Origin: an uncultured Lacibacter sp.
Lineage (GTDB): Bacteria; Bacteroidota; Bacteroidia; Chitinophagales; Chitinophagaceae
Direction of reading: 5' to 3'
NCBI RefSeq assembly: GCF_946479605.1
Contig: NZ_CAMLGT010000099.1
Coordinates: forward strand, 1 to 12,555
Length of the DNA stretch: 12,555 nucleotides
The position numbers and the translations under genes are program-made. Positions 1-8,982 of this stretch are shown piece by piece (position 1 is the stretch's first letter; each line of letters begins with the position of its first letter). The notes under the pieces were generated by a model that did no database searches, had not been told where the DNA came from, and was given only the letters and a program-made list of their open reading frames with translations.

Positions 1-1458
1 GTTGACTATGTGAACCGTTTCAAGTCGGCAAAGGAAAAGAAAGAAACATACAAACTGCTGGAAGAAGGTAAGATTGATATCATTGTTGGTACACATGCAT
101 TGCTGGCGAAAGATGTGCATTTTAAAAATCTTGGTTTGCTGGTGGTGGATGAAGAGCAGAAGTTTGGTGTGGGACATAAAGAAAAAATCAAAACACTTAA
201 GACGAATGTAGATTCATTAACTCTTACTGCAACACCTATTCCACGTACGTTGCAATTCAGTTTGATGGGTGCAAGAGATCTCAGTATCATGAATACACCG
301 CCACCCAACCGTCAGCCGATACAAACAGAAGTGCAAGTGTTCCAGGAAGATTTCATTCGTGATGCGATCTATTTTGAAACAGAACGTGGCGGACAGGTAT
401 TCTTTATTCATAACCGTATTGCTGGGTTAGCAGAGATGGCTGCCATCATTCAACGTTTGTGTCCCGACCTGAGCATTGGTTTTGCACACGGGCAAATGGA
501 AGGTCATGAGCTGGAAGAACGCATCTTCGACTTCATCGATAAAAAATACGATGTACTGGTTTGCACAAATATTGTTGAAAGCGGTGTGGACATTCCCAAT
601 GTAAACACCATTATGGTGAACAATGCGCATCAGTTTGGGTTAAGTGATCTGCACCAATTGCGTGGACGTGTAGGTCGAAGTAATAAAAAAGCATTCTGTT
701 ATTTGCTGGCACCACCCATGAGTACATTACCAAATGATAGCCGCAAGCGTTTACAAACATTGGAACAGCATAGTGAGTTGGGTAGTGGTTTCCAGATTGC
801 CATGCGTGATCTGGATATTCGAGGTGCAGGTAATATGCTGGGTGGTGAGCAAAGCGGTTTCATGGCCGAGATTGGTTTTGAAATGTACCAGAAAGTATTG
901 GATGAAGCCATTCGTGAATTGAAACGCACCAAGTTCCGTGAACTGTTTAAAGAAGAAATTCAGCAACAGGAAAATTATGTAAAGGATTGTGTGATCGATA
1001 CTGATCTGGAAATTCTTATCCCGGATGCGTATGTTGAAAGCATCGGCGAGCGTTTGAGTTTGTATACCCGATTGGATAATTGTGAGAACGAAGAAGATCT
1101 AATAGATTTTCATAAAGAACTCATCGATCGTTTTGGTCCCATACCTCCGCAGGTGGAAGACTTGTTTACCACTGTGCGTTGCCGTAAGCTGGCTGTTGAA
1201 CTCGGCTTCGAAAAAATGACCTTGAAAGAACAAACGCTTCGTTGCTATTTCATCAACAATCCCGATTCGCCTTATTTCGAATCTTCAGTGTTCCAGGGCA
1301 TCATGCAGTTTGTGCAAACATCTTTGAACAAAGCGCAACTTAAACAAACAGGCAAGCTCTTCCTGTTAGTTGTAAGAGATATGGATGGCATGGAAGCATT
1401 GCTTCGTCTGCTCACCCGCATGCATGCAGCCGTAATAGAAAAGCCGGTTACAGCATAG
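1..1458 (+). CDS. mfd: Transcription-repair coupling factor Mfd, C-terminal part (5' end outside window)
   Basis: Mfd is an ATP-dependent DNA translocase that pushes stalled RNA polymerase off damaged DNA and recruits the UvrA-based excision machinery. The frame is open to the first base, so about 485 C-terminal residues are visible, somewhat under half of a normal protein of roughly 1100 residues. In order they show the end of the first RecA-like helicase lobe with the DEEQ box (bases 148-159), motif III LTATPIPRTL (about 223-255), the second lobe with the arginine-finger motif QLRGRVGRS (655-681), the RecG/Mfd-type translocation motif GAGNMLGGEQSG (about 823-858), and the C-terminal TRCF domain (YTRLDNCENEEDL onward) that regulates UvrA contact. 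The amino-terminal UvrB-like and polymerase-binding domains lie outside the window. The gene ends in TAG with no strong terminator behind it. The identification is secure; only the start is unknown. Confidence 0.97.
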   Translation, partial: VDYVNRFKSAKEKKETYKLLEEGKIDIIVGTHALLAKDVHFKNLGLLVVDEEQKFGVGHKEKIKTLKTNVDSLTLTATPIPRTLQFSLMGARDLSIMNTPPPNRQPIQTEVQVFQEDFIRDAIYFETERGGQVFFIHNRIAGLAEMAAIIQRLCPDLSIGFAHGQMEGHELEERIFDFIDKKYDVLVCTNIVESGVDIPNVNTIMVNNAHQFGLSDLHQLRGRVGRSNKKAFCYLLAPPMSTLPNDSRKRLQTLEQHSELGSGFQIAMRDLDIRGAGNMLGGEQSGFMAEIGFEMYQKVLDEAIRELKRTKFRELFKEEIQQQENYVKDCVIDTDLEILIPDAYVESIGERLSLYTRLDNCENEEDLIDFHKELIDRFGPIPPQVEDLFTTVRCRKLAVELGFEKMTLKEQTLRCYFINNPDSPYFESSVFQGIMQFVQTSLNKAQLKQTGKLFLLVVRDMDGMEALLRLLTRMHAAVIEKPVTA

Positions 1459-1575
1459 CCTTCTGAACAATCATTTCTCTTTTATCAGAAAACGGATTTA
1501 ATATCGTATTTTCAGTTGCAGAAAGGCGCTGTTTTTCCTTCTTTAACCAATTTCAAAAACAGTAAACCTTTAATC

Positions 1576-1941
1576 ATGGAACAAAACTTTGCGAATTCAA
1601 GAGAAATCAGGTATGCACAGGTAAGCAGCGACGAGCGCTCAATTGCTATCCTCACACATGTATTATCCATCTTCTTTTCTATTATCCCGGCTTTGATCAT
1701 TTACCTGGTTAAAAGAGATCAATCGCCATATGTTGCAGAACATGCTAAGGAAGTTCTGAACTTTCAGATCAGTATTTTTATTTACTGTATTATATGTATT
1801 CCTCTGATCTTTTTGATCATTGGTATTTTCCTGTTGATCGCTATCGGTATCGGTTCACTCATCCTTTACATTCTTGCTGCCGTAAAAGCTGCAGATGATG
1901 TGTTATACAGGTATCCGTTTACCATCCGCTTCATCAAGTAG
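1576..1941 (+). CDS. DUF4870-type small integral membrane protein
   Basis: This 121-residue protein has a hydrophilic N-terminus of about 22 residues and three hydrophobic segments (about 23-45, 62-85 and 86-104). The motif PYVAEHAKEVLNFQIS after the first segment is the hallmark of the DUF4870 (Tic20-like) family, whose members are small inner-membrane proteins without an established biochemical role. I chose the ATG at 1576; an in-frame TTG at 1516 would add 20 residues unlike the family. No Shine-Dalgarno sequence is visible, as is usual in this phylum. The gene starts 117 bases after mfd and is followed by a strong terminator at 1971-1998, so it is probably expressed alone or by readthrough from mfd. 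Family assignment is confident; function is unknown. Confidence 0.85.
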   Translation: MEQNFANSREIRYAQVSSDERSIAILTHVLSIFFSIIPALIIYLVKRDQSPYVAEHAKEVLNFQISIFIYCIICIPLIFLIIGIFLLIAIGIGSLILYILAAVKAADDVLYRYPFTIRFIK

Positions 1942-1969
1942 TTTTACTTTTTTTAAGTTAATTCATTGG

Positions 1970-2005
1970 TAAAGGCTTTCATAAACGAAAGCCTTTATTA
2001 TTTTT
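1970..2005 (+). terminator. Rho-independent terminator after the DUF4870 gene
   Basis: A perfect 10-base stem (AAAGGCTTTC at 1971-1980 with GAAAGCCTTT at 1987-1996) closes a six-base loop. It can be extended by one T-A pair and is followed by a T-rich run up to 2005. It lies 29 bases after the DUF4870 stop codon. Confidence 0.85.
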
Positions 2006-2006
2006 G
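1999..2006 (+). promoter_or_regulatory. Putative Bacteroidetes -7 promoter element for the lipoprotein gene
   Basis: TATTTTTG matches the Bacteroidetes -7 consensus TAnnTTTG exactly. It sits in the T-rich tail of the preceding terminator, about 58 bases before the lipoprotein ATG, giving a leader of about 50 bases. The -33 element is not clear (TTTC at 1977-1980 at best). T-rich DNA can match this motif by chance. Confidence 0.45.
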
Positions 2007-2064
2007 GTATTCCAATTGTACCAATATCTATGACACATTGTATTCTTCAATTAAAACCGGGCTT

Positions 2065-2721
2065 ATGAAACAAGTTCTACTATTACTCTCTCTTTCTTTA
2101 GTAATTTCTTCCTGTGCAAGAAAACGAATGATGGAACGTGTACAACAGTACAATATCCGCACCATTGCTATTTTACCTGCACAGCTGGAAGTAACCGGAA
2201 ATATTCCAAAGAAGTTAACACCCGAACAGGTGAAGGAACTCATTAACCGCAATACCACTTTTTTAAACCGTGCATTGTATATTGACCTTGTGCAGTATGT
2301 TGATACCCGGCTCCGCCGCTATTCTCAGGTGCAGTTTCAAAGTACTGAGCGTACAAAAAAACTGTTGGAAGCAAAAGGGATCACCGATTCTGCTTCCTGG
2401 CAAATGGACCCGGTGGAACTGGCAAAAATACTTGAGGTAGATGCAGTGGTGTCAACAAAGGTTACTCAAAATCATATTTTGAGTGATGAAGTGGCGCTTG
2501 GTATTGATGTGGTAGGCGGAATTTTGAATCGTACAGTACCACGTATTGGCGTGCCAACAGGCATGGCCCGCACCAGTGATATGTTTGTAAGCAGTGCATT
2601 AATTAAAGAAGGCTACACGGTGTGGAGCACCCGCTTTACCAATCAAACAGATTGGAATTATCCGTTTCAGCAATCAATTCAAAGTGTAACAAGAGCTATT
2701 GCACGAAGGTTTCCATTATAA
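2065..2721 (+). CDS. Putative lipoprotein of unknown function
   Basis: The ATG at 2065 gives a 218-residue protein with a lipoprotein signal: MK, a hydrophobic stretch, then the lipobox I-S-S-C with the lipidated cysteine at residue 17. The mature N-terminus (ARKRMMERV) is basic and lacks the acidic signal that directs Bacteroidetes lipoproteins to the cell surface, so a periplasm-facing location is the better guess. The mature part opens with a beta strand (TIAILPAQ, about 33-40), then a helical region (51-75) and a later strand reading LEVDAVVSTKV (123-133). This order vaguely recalls the GNA1162/CsgG-like class of lipoproteins that begin with an 'AILP' strand, but I cannot assign it to a family. 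An upstream in-frame TTG at 1966 is rejected because it would bury the signal peptide and start inside the terminator hairpin. The gene converges on the small gene at 2794-2991 across a shared terminator. Confidence 0.85.
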   Translation: MKQVLLLLSLSLVISSCARKRMMERVQQYNIRTIAILPAQLEVTGNIPKKLTPEQVKELINRNTTFLNRALYIDLVQYVDTRLRRYSQVQFQSTERTKKLLEAKGITDSASWQMDPVELAKILEVDAVVSTKVTQNHILSDEVALGIDVVGGILNRTVPRIGVPTGMARTSDMFVSSALIKEGYTVWSTRFTNQTDWNYPFQQSIQSVTRAIARRFPL

Positions 2722-2737
2722 ATTTAGTATTCTGGCA

Positions 2738-2778
2738 AAAAAAAGTCGTCCCGTATTCAATACGGGACGACTTTTTTT
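2738..2778. terminator. Bidirectional terminator between convergent genes
   Basis: The stem GTCGTCCCGTATT (2745-2757) pairs perfectly with AATACGGGACGAC (2759-2771). It is flanked by a run of A before it (2737-2744) and seven T after it (2772-2778). On either strand this is a GC-rich hairpin followed by U residues, so it can end transcription of the lipoprotein gene and of the small gene on the opposite strand. Confidence 0.92.
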
Positions 2779-2793
2779 ATGGATAGAATAAAA

Positions 2794-2991
2794 TTAATCC
2801 CAGCCTTTTTTAGCAGTGCCTGCTTCAATTGCAGCCAGTGCTTTTGCTTCACTAAGCAAAGAAGTTAGTTTGTTGCCTTTACCATCATTACCCTGTGCCA
2901 TGTATCCGCCCTTTGCTGTACGGGTGATCACTGCATCCAGAATGGGAACGTTTTTCTCCTTTGTCTTTACATTATACGCTGTTAATTGCAT
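2794..2991 (-). CDS. Small hypothetical protein, 65 residues
   Basis: This 65-residue soluble protein runs from an ATG at 2991 to a TAA at 2794. The first half (MQLTAYNVKTKEKNVPILDAV and on to about residue 43) has alternating hydrophobic residues with a glycine-rich turn (KGGYMAQGNDGKGNK), suggesting a small beta sheet. The second half (LTSLLSEAKALAAIEAG, about 42-58) looks like one amphipathic helix, and the end is basic (KKGWD). No signal peptide, membrane segment, cysteine or histidine is present. I do not recognise a named family. Support for it being real is its own intergenic slot, a sensible composition, and clean terminators on both sides (2738-2778 behind it, the gyrB terminator upstream). 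The overlapping forward-strand frame at 2816-2998 has an implausible composition and is rejected. Confidence 0.72.
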   Translation of the reverse strand: MQLTAYNVKTKEKNVPILDAVITRTAKGGYMAQGNDGKGNKLTSLLSEAKALAAIEAGTAKKGWD

Positions 2992-3050
2992 AGTTTAATT
3001 GTTTATGGAATTAGTAATTTGTTTGCTCTTGTCCGGTCTCCCGGTGCGGG

Positions 3051-3058
3051 CTAAAGTA
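3051..3058 (-). promoter_or_regulatory. Possible -7 promoter element for the 65-residue gene
   Basis: On the minus strand this reads TACTTTAG, one mismatch from TAnnTTTG, about 60 bases before the ATG at 2991. No convincing -33 element is seen at the right distance, so this is a weak candidate. Confidence 0.25.
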
Positions 3059-3118
3059 CGTTTTTTCGCCAAAAGGGCCGGAAAATGCTTTCCACAGTCA
3101 TAAGGTAATGAAAATCAA

Positions 3119-3150
3119 TAAAAAACCGGGCCTTTGCTGAAGCCCGGTTT
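3119..3150 (-). terminator. Rho-independent terminator of gyrB
   Basis: AAACCGGGC (3123-3131) pairs with GCCCGGTTT (3142-3150) around a ten-base loop. On the minus strand the stem is followed by a run of T (complement of the A run at 3119-3125). It begins 22 bases after the gyrB stop. Confidence 0.88.
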
Positions 3151-3172
3151 TGCTTTATCGGCAGAAATCTGC

Positions 3173-5257
<2,085 letters not shown>

Positions 5258-5290
5258 TCACCCATGAATTCCACAATTTGCAAGGGCATT

Positions 5291-5318
5291 TTATTGCTCT
5301 TTTTGTACGAAGCAATAA
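5291..5318. repeat. Inverted repeat in the gyrB-araC intergenic region
   Basis: TTATTGCT (5291-5298) and AGCAATAA (5311-5318) are perfect 8-base inverted copies separated by 12 bases. Placed between the two divergent promoters, it could be a protein-binding site. It is not flanked by a T run in the right place for a good terminator. Confidence 0.4.
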
Positions 5319-5352
5319 CACGGCTGAAAGCAGCAACCAGGTTGCCAAAACA

Positions 5353-5368
5353 TGACAAAACTCTGTCA
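5353..5368. promoter_or_regulatory. Candidate operator TGACA-N6-TGTCA
   Basis: TGACAaaactcTGTCA is a perfect 5+5 dyad 32 bases before the putative -7 element of the araC-type gene, next to where the -33 element should be. It is nested inside a wider pair, AGGTTG (5339-5344) and CAACCT (5371-5376). The spacing suits a dimeric regulator. Which protein binds is unknown. Confidence 0.35.
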
Positions 5369-5400
5369 ATCAACCTCCGTTTAGAGCGTCTTTTATAACC

Positions 5401-5408
5401 TATCTTTG
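5401..5408 (+). promoter_or_regulatory. Putative promoter -7 element of the araC-type gene
   Basis: TATCTTTG matches TAnnTTTG exactly and ends seven bases before the ATG at 5416. A partial -33 element, TTTA at 5380-5383, sits 17 bases upstream, slightly closer than usual. If used, transcription would begin almost at the start codon. Confidence 0.5.
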
Positions 5409-5415
5409 CGCACTG

Positions 5416-6348
5416 ATGCAGCAGTTAAACGACATTCTATCACTGGCCAACCGGAATCCGCTTGTTACACATGAGCTGGAGCTGGTGTATGAACTGGAAA
5501 AACAAATTCCAGGTTCAGTGCAATATGGCATTTACCGCTATAAACTGCAACCGCATATTACGCCAGAGGATACCGCTGTGTTGCTGTATAACTACGAGGC
5601 GAAGCAACCCAAAGACAAGAATATTGAACTTCGTTTTTGCCTTAACGGGAATAAATACTGTAACAGTAAATCGTGCAGCAATGGTGTTTGCAAAAAAACA
5701 TCACAGGAATGCGAGGCCGATCCAACTGTTGATGTTTTCCTCTTCCGCTTTACACCATCTTATTTATCTCCTTTTATAAAAGGAAGAAATATTGTGACAA
5801 AAAGCGACAGGGTGCTGGCGTTTAAAGAAAAACAATCCTTTACCACTACTGTGAACCTGTGCAGCAAGATCAAAACTGTTCTTGAAAACTTAATGCAGCA
5901 TAATTACAGTAATGCGCTGGAGAATATTTATGTAAACAGCCAGTTGCAAAGCTTATTGCTGTATGGCCTGGAATGCTTAGCCGACCAGAAAGCTGAAGAG
6001 AGTTTTGTATGTCGTTTTCTGGCAACAGATACTGCACAGGAAACCATTTTGCATGCAAGAGAAATTTTACTGCAACGCATTGGTGAACCAATTACCATTA
6101 AAGAATTAAGCCGTAAAGTGGGCACCAATGAATGTTACCTGAAGAAGGGATTTAAAGAAATGTTTGGTACCACCATCTTTGAATTTTACCAGAACCAGCG
6201 GATGGAACATGCAAAGTATCTCTTGTACGAGAAAGGATTAAGCGTAACAGAAGTAAGTGCCATGCTGGGCTATTCATCCATTTCTCATTTTTCTACTGCA
6301 TTTAAAAAGCATACCGGGTTGAAACCGTGTGAACTGCTGTTCCGATGA
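5416..6348 (+). CDS. AraC-family transcriptional regulator with N-terminal cysteine cluster
   Basis: This 310-residue protein has a typical AraC DNA-binding domain at about 225-305, with two helix-turn-helix units: ITIKELSRKVGTNECYLKKGF and SVTEVSAMLGYSSISHFSTAF, ending in the family-typical HTGLKP. The N-terminal 200 residues would be the sensing domain and are not a recognisable cupin. They contain five cysteines within 25 residues (C75, C82, C87, C92, C99; spacing C-x6-C-x4-C-x4-C-x6-C). Upstream of TonB receptor genes such regulators (PchR/AlcR style) usually activate siderophore uptake, and here the receptor gene starts 101 bases downstream on the same strand. I infer that it controls that receptor in response to iron, a metal-loaded ligand or redox state. 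The ATG at 5416 follows a promoter motif very closely. The gene ends in a TGA directly followed by TAA. The family call is firm; ligand and targets are inference. Confidence 0.92.
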   Translation: MQQLNDILSLANRNPLVTHELELVYELEKQIPGSVQYGIYRYKLQPHITPEDTAVLLYNYEAKQPKDKNIELRFCLNGNKYCNSKSCSNGVCKKTSQECEADPTVDVFLFRFTPSYLSPFIKGRNIVTKSDRVLAFKEKQSFTTTVNLCSKIKTVLENLMQHNYSNALENIYVNSQLQSLLLYGLECLADQKAEESFVCRFLATDTAQETILHAREILLQRIGEPITIKELSRKVGTNECYLKKGFKEMFGTTIFEFYQNQRMEHAKYLLYEKGLSVTEVSAMLGYSSISHFSTAFKKHTGLKPCELLFR

Positions 6349-6411
6349 TAACAAATAGCGGTTTTCCTTTTTGCGTAAACGCTTTTCCCGATATTGAAAG
6401 TAAAACAAGTT

Positions 6412-6456
6412 GATTCATAAGAAATTCGCATCCGAATAAAATGTGATTTATGAATC
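6412..6456 (+). promoter_or_regulatory. Inverted repeat covering the start codon of the receptor gene
   Basis: GATTCATAA (6412-6420) and TTATGAATC (6448-6456) are perfect inverted copies 27 bases apart. The right arm contains the receptor ATG at 6450. In mRNA this would be a nine-pair stem, extendable by G-U pairs, that hides the start codon; as DNA it could be an operator. Confidence 0.4.
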
Positions 6457-8882
6457 GGACATTACTAACGCTTAGTCTCGGACTTATCAGCTTATCAATA
6501 TCAGCTCAGAATAATTTAAATACCGAAAACAGAAATATGCAGCCAATTATGGCTCACCCGGCACCGGCTCCTGTTGTAAAAGGGGTGGTACGCACCAGCG
6601 ATGGTAAACCTGCCGGTTTCGTAAACGTATTAATTAAAGAAACCAATCACGCAACCATTACTAACGAAGCCGGTGAATACTTTTTCAACTCCGTTCCTGA
6701 AGGTCGCTACACACTCGTGGTATCGTTTACAGGATTGAAAACGGTTGAAACGGTGCTTGATGTAAAGAAAGGTGATGCACTTGTACAGGATTTTGTGCTT
6801 ACAGAAAATAAAACAGAACTTCAGGAAATTGTGATCGCTTATTTCCGTAGTGTAAACGACCGTGCAACAGTGTTCGGCAAATCGAACATTAAACCAATGG
6901 ATCTTCCACAAGCTGTTACAACAGTAAGTGAAGTGGTAATGAAAGATCAGCAGGCACAACGTTTAAGCGATGTGGTACGTAACGTAAACGGTGTTTACAT
7001 GAGCACAACAAGAGCCAGCACACAGGAAAGCTTTGGTGCCCGTGGTTATGGTTTTTCATCAACCAATATGTTCCGCAACGGCTCAAGAGTGAATAGTGGT
7101 GCAATGCCCGAAGTAAGTTCGCTTGAAAGTGTGGAAGTGTTAAAAGGTGGTGCTGCTATTCTTTACGGTAACGTAGCTCCGGGCGGTGTGTTGAACATGG
7201 TAACAAAAAAACCGAAGTTTGATTTTGGTGGTGAAGTAAGCCTGCGTGCAGGGAGCTTCAATTTATGGAAACCAACCTTTGATGTGTACGGTCCCATCAG
7301 CAAAAAAATTGCTTACCGTTTGAACGGTACATTTGAAACTACTGACAGCTACCGTGATAAAGTTTCTTCAACACGTTATTATATTAACCCATCTTTCCTG
7401 TTTAAGCTGGGTGCAAAAACAGAATTGATCGTTGAAGGCGATTACCTGAAACATGATTTTACTCCTGACTTCGGTATCGGTTCATTGAATAACACCGTAA
7501 TCCCGAATGTTCATCGTTCAACCTATATGGGTACCGACTGGCAGTATAATATTACACAGCAGTCCACAGTATCTGCTACGGTTAAACATGCGTTCAACAC
7601 TAACTGGCAGTTGAGCAGCGTGGTTTCTTATCAAAATTTCGATCGTGATTATTATTCTGTAGAACGTATCCAGGCTAAAGCAAATGGAGACTGGGGCCGT
7701 CCGTTAGGTCGTATTGATACAAAAGAGAATTACTTCACAGGCCAGGTGAATTTGAATGGTAAATTCAAAACCTGGAAAATGGAGCACAATCTCTTAGCAG
7801 GTATTGATGCAGACCATTACCTTACTGAAACATATAATTACGATGTACAGGGAAAGATCTACGACAGCATTAACCTTCTTGATCCAAACAAATTTGTTCG
7901 CCGTACAGATATTCCGGTTGCAACAAGATTAACATTTGTTGAAACGCCGGTAAATCGTTTGGGTGCGTATGTGCAGGATCTTATCAGCATTACTCCTAAA
8001 CTGAAAGTATTGGCTGGTATCCGTTGGTCATTACAGGAATCGGCTCCTGCAACAACCACAACATTGGCTACAGGTGTGCAGGCTAAAGGAAAACTGAAAA
8101 ATGACAGAGCATTTTCTCCACGTTTTGGTATCGTTTACAGGGTGAAACCAAATGTATCTTTATTCGCAAGTTATTCAAACTCGTTTTCGATCAATACAGG
8201 GTTAGATATTTACAACAATGTATTGGCTCCATCTATTATTGATCAGTACGAAGTGGGTGTAAAAAATATTCTGTTGAAAGGCAGGTTAACAGTGAATGTT
8301 ACTGCTTACCGGATCATCAACAACAACCTGGCACAAACTGCACAGTTTGATGCAAACGGTAATCCTAACAACAACAGCAACCTGAAAGAGCTCACTGGTC
8401 AAACAACCAGCAAAGGAATTGAATTGGATGTAACAGGGAATTTTGTAAAAGGTCTTACAATGATGGCTGGTTACAGCTATAACGATATGCGTTATACCAG
8501 CACGCCTGATAAAGTTGGAAGTTATATTGAGGGAGATCGTTTGGTGAACATTCCTGTACATACCGGTAATGCCAGTGCATTCTATACGTTCAGTGAAGGT
8601 GCATTAAAAAGAGTGAAAGTTGGGGTAGGTGCATATTATGTTGGTGATCGTATTGGCGGATGGAATAATACACAAGGTCAATCACAAAACTATTCACGTA
8701 TGATACCGGTGAAGGCATTTACCACTGTTGATGCATCAGTTGGTTACAGCATCAATCGTTTTAGCTTACTGGCAAAAGTGGCCAACATTGGAAACGTATT
8801 GAATTACTATGTGCATGAGAATTACAGTGTGAATCCGATTGCTCCACGCAGTGTCGTAGCAACTATTTCTTATAGATTCTAA
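6450..8882 (+). CDS. TonB-dependent siderophore receptor
   Basis: This 810-residue outer-membrane protein would import a ferric siderophore using energy passed from TonB-ExbB-ExbD. A signal peptide (MNRTLLTLSLGLISLSISAQ) is followed by a carboxypeptidase-D-like regulatory domain at about 43-118 (VKGVVRTSDGKPAGFVNV, ITNEAGEYFF), typical of Bacteroidetes receptors. ELQEIVIA at about 123-130 is a likely TonB box. The plug domain (about 150-253) carries siderophore-class signatures: LSDVVRNVNGV, FGARGYGF, and VEVLKGGAAILYGNVAPGG followed by VTKKP. The rest is a 22-stranded barrel ending in the terminal phenylalanine of YRF, required for Bam-dependent insertion. It lies between the AraC-type regulator and the PepSY gene on the same strand. 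It has no SusD partner, which argues against glycan uptake. The particular siderophore cannot be told from sequence. An inverted repeat overlaps its start codon. Confidence 0.95.
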   Translation: MNRTLLTLSLGLISLSISAQNNLNTENRNMQPIMAHPAPAPVVKGVVRTSDGKPAGFVNVLIKETNHATITNEAGEYFFNSVPEGRYTLVVSFTGLKTVETVLDVKKGDALVQDFVLTENKTELQEIVIAYFRSVNDRATVFGKSNIKPMDLPQAVTTVSEVVMKDQQAQRLSDVVRNVNGVYMSTTRASTQESFGARGYGFSSTNMFRNGSRVNSGAMPEVSSLESVEVLKGGAAILYGNVAPGGVLNMVTKKPKFDFGGEVSLRAGSFNLWKPTFDVYGPISKKIAYRLNGTFETTDSYRDKVSSTRYYINPSFLFKLGAKTELIVEGDYLKHDFTPDFGIGSLNNTVIPNVHRSTYMGTDWQYNITQQSTVSATVKHAFNTNWQLSSVVSYQNFDRDYYSVERIQAKANGDWGRPLGRIDTKENYFTGQVNLNGKFKTWKMEHNLLAGIDADHYLTETYNYDVQGKIYDSINLLDPNKFVRRTDIPVATRLTFVETPVNRLGAYVQDLISITPKLKVLAGIRWSLQESAPATTTTLATGVQAKGKLKNDRAFSPRFGIVYRVKPNVSLFASYSNSFSINTGLDIYNNVLAPSIIDQYEVGVKNILLKGRLTVNVTAYRIINNNLAQTAQFDANGNPNNNSNLKELTGQTTSKGIELDVTGNFVKGLTMMAGYSYNDMRYTSTPDKVGSYIEGDRLVNIPVHTGNASAFYTFSEGALKRVKVGVGAYYVGDRIGGWNNTQGQSQNYSRMIPVKAFTTVDASVGYSINRFSLLAKVANIGNVLNYYVHENYSVNPIAPRSVVATISYRF

Positions 8883-8908
8883 GCAGGAAAAATAAAAGAG
8901 TATCGTCT

Positions 8909-8943
8909 AAAAGGGACACGTCAACAGCGTGATCCCTTTTTCT
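8909..8943 (+). terminator. Terminator between the receptor and PepSY genes
   Basis: AAAAGGGACACG (8909-8920) pairs with CGTG-A-TCCCTTTT (8928-8940) with a single bulged base and a seven-base loop, followed by further T. It begins 26 bases after the receptor stop, and the PepSY gene starts 40 bases later, so transcription from the receptor promoter may be partly cut off here. Confidence 0.75.
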
Positions 8944-8982
8944 CATAAATCCAGAACGTAAAAAAAGCAATTCATTTCAGCA

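Noticed and set aside
1461..1490. Hairpin TTCTGA...TCAGAA after mfd as a terminator
   Set aside because: The stem is only six AT-rich pairs with an 18-base loop and no T run after it.
1516..1575. Upstream TTG start for the DUF4870 gene
   Set aside because: The extra 20 residues are unlike the family, and an ATG in frame at 1576 gives the usual N-terminus.
1966..2064. Upstream TTG start for the lipoprotein gene
   Set aside because: It would begin in the terminator hairpin and place 33 residues before a clear lipoprotein signal peptide.
6450..8882. SusC-type glycan receptor
   Set aside because: The plug and length fit siderophore receptors, and there is no SusD gene next to it.
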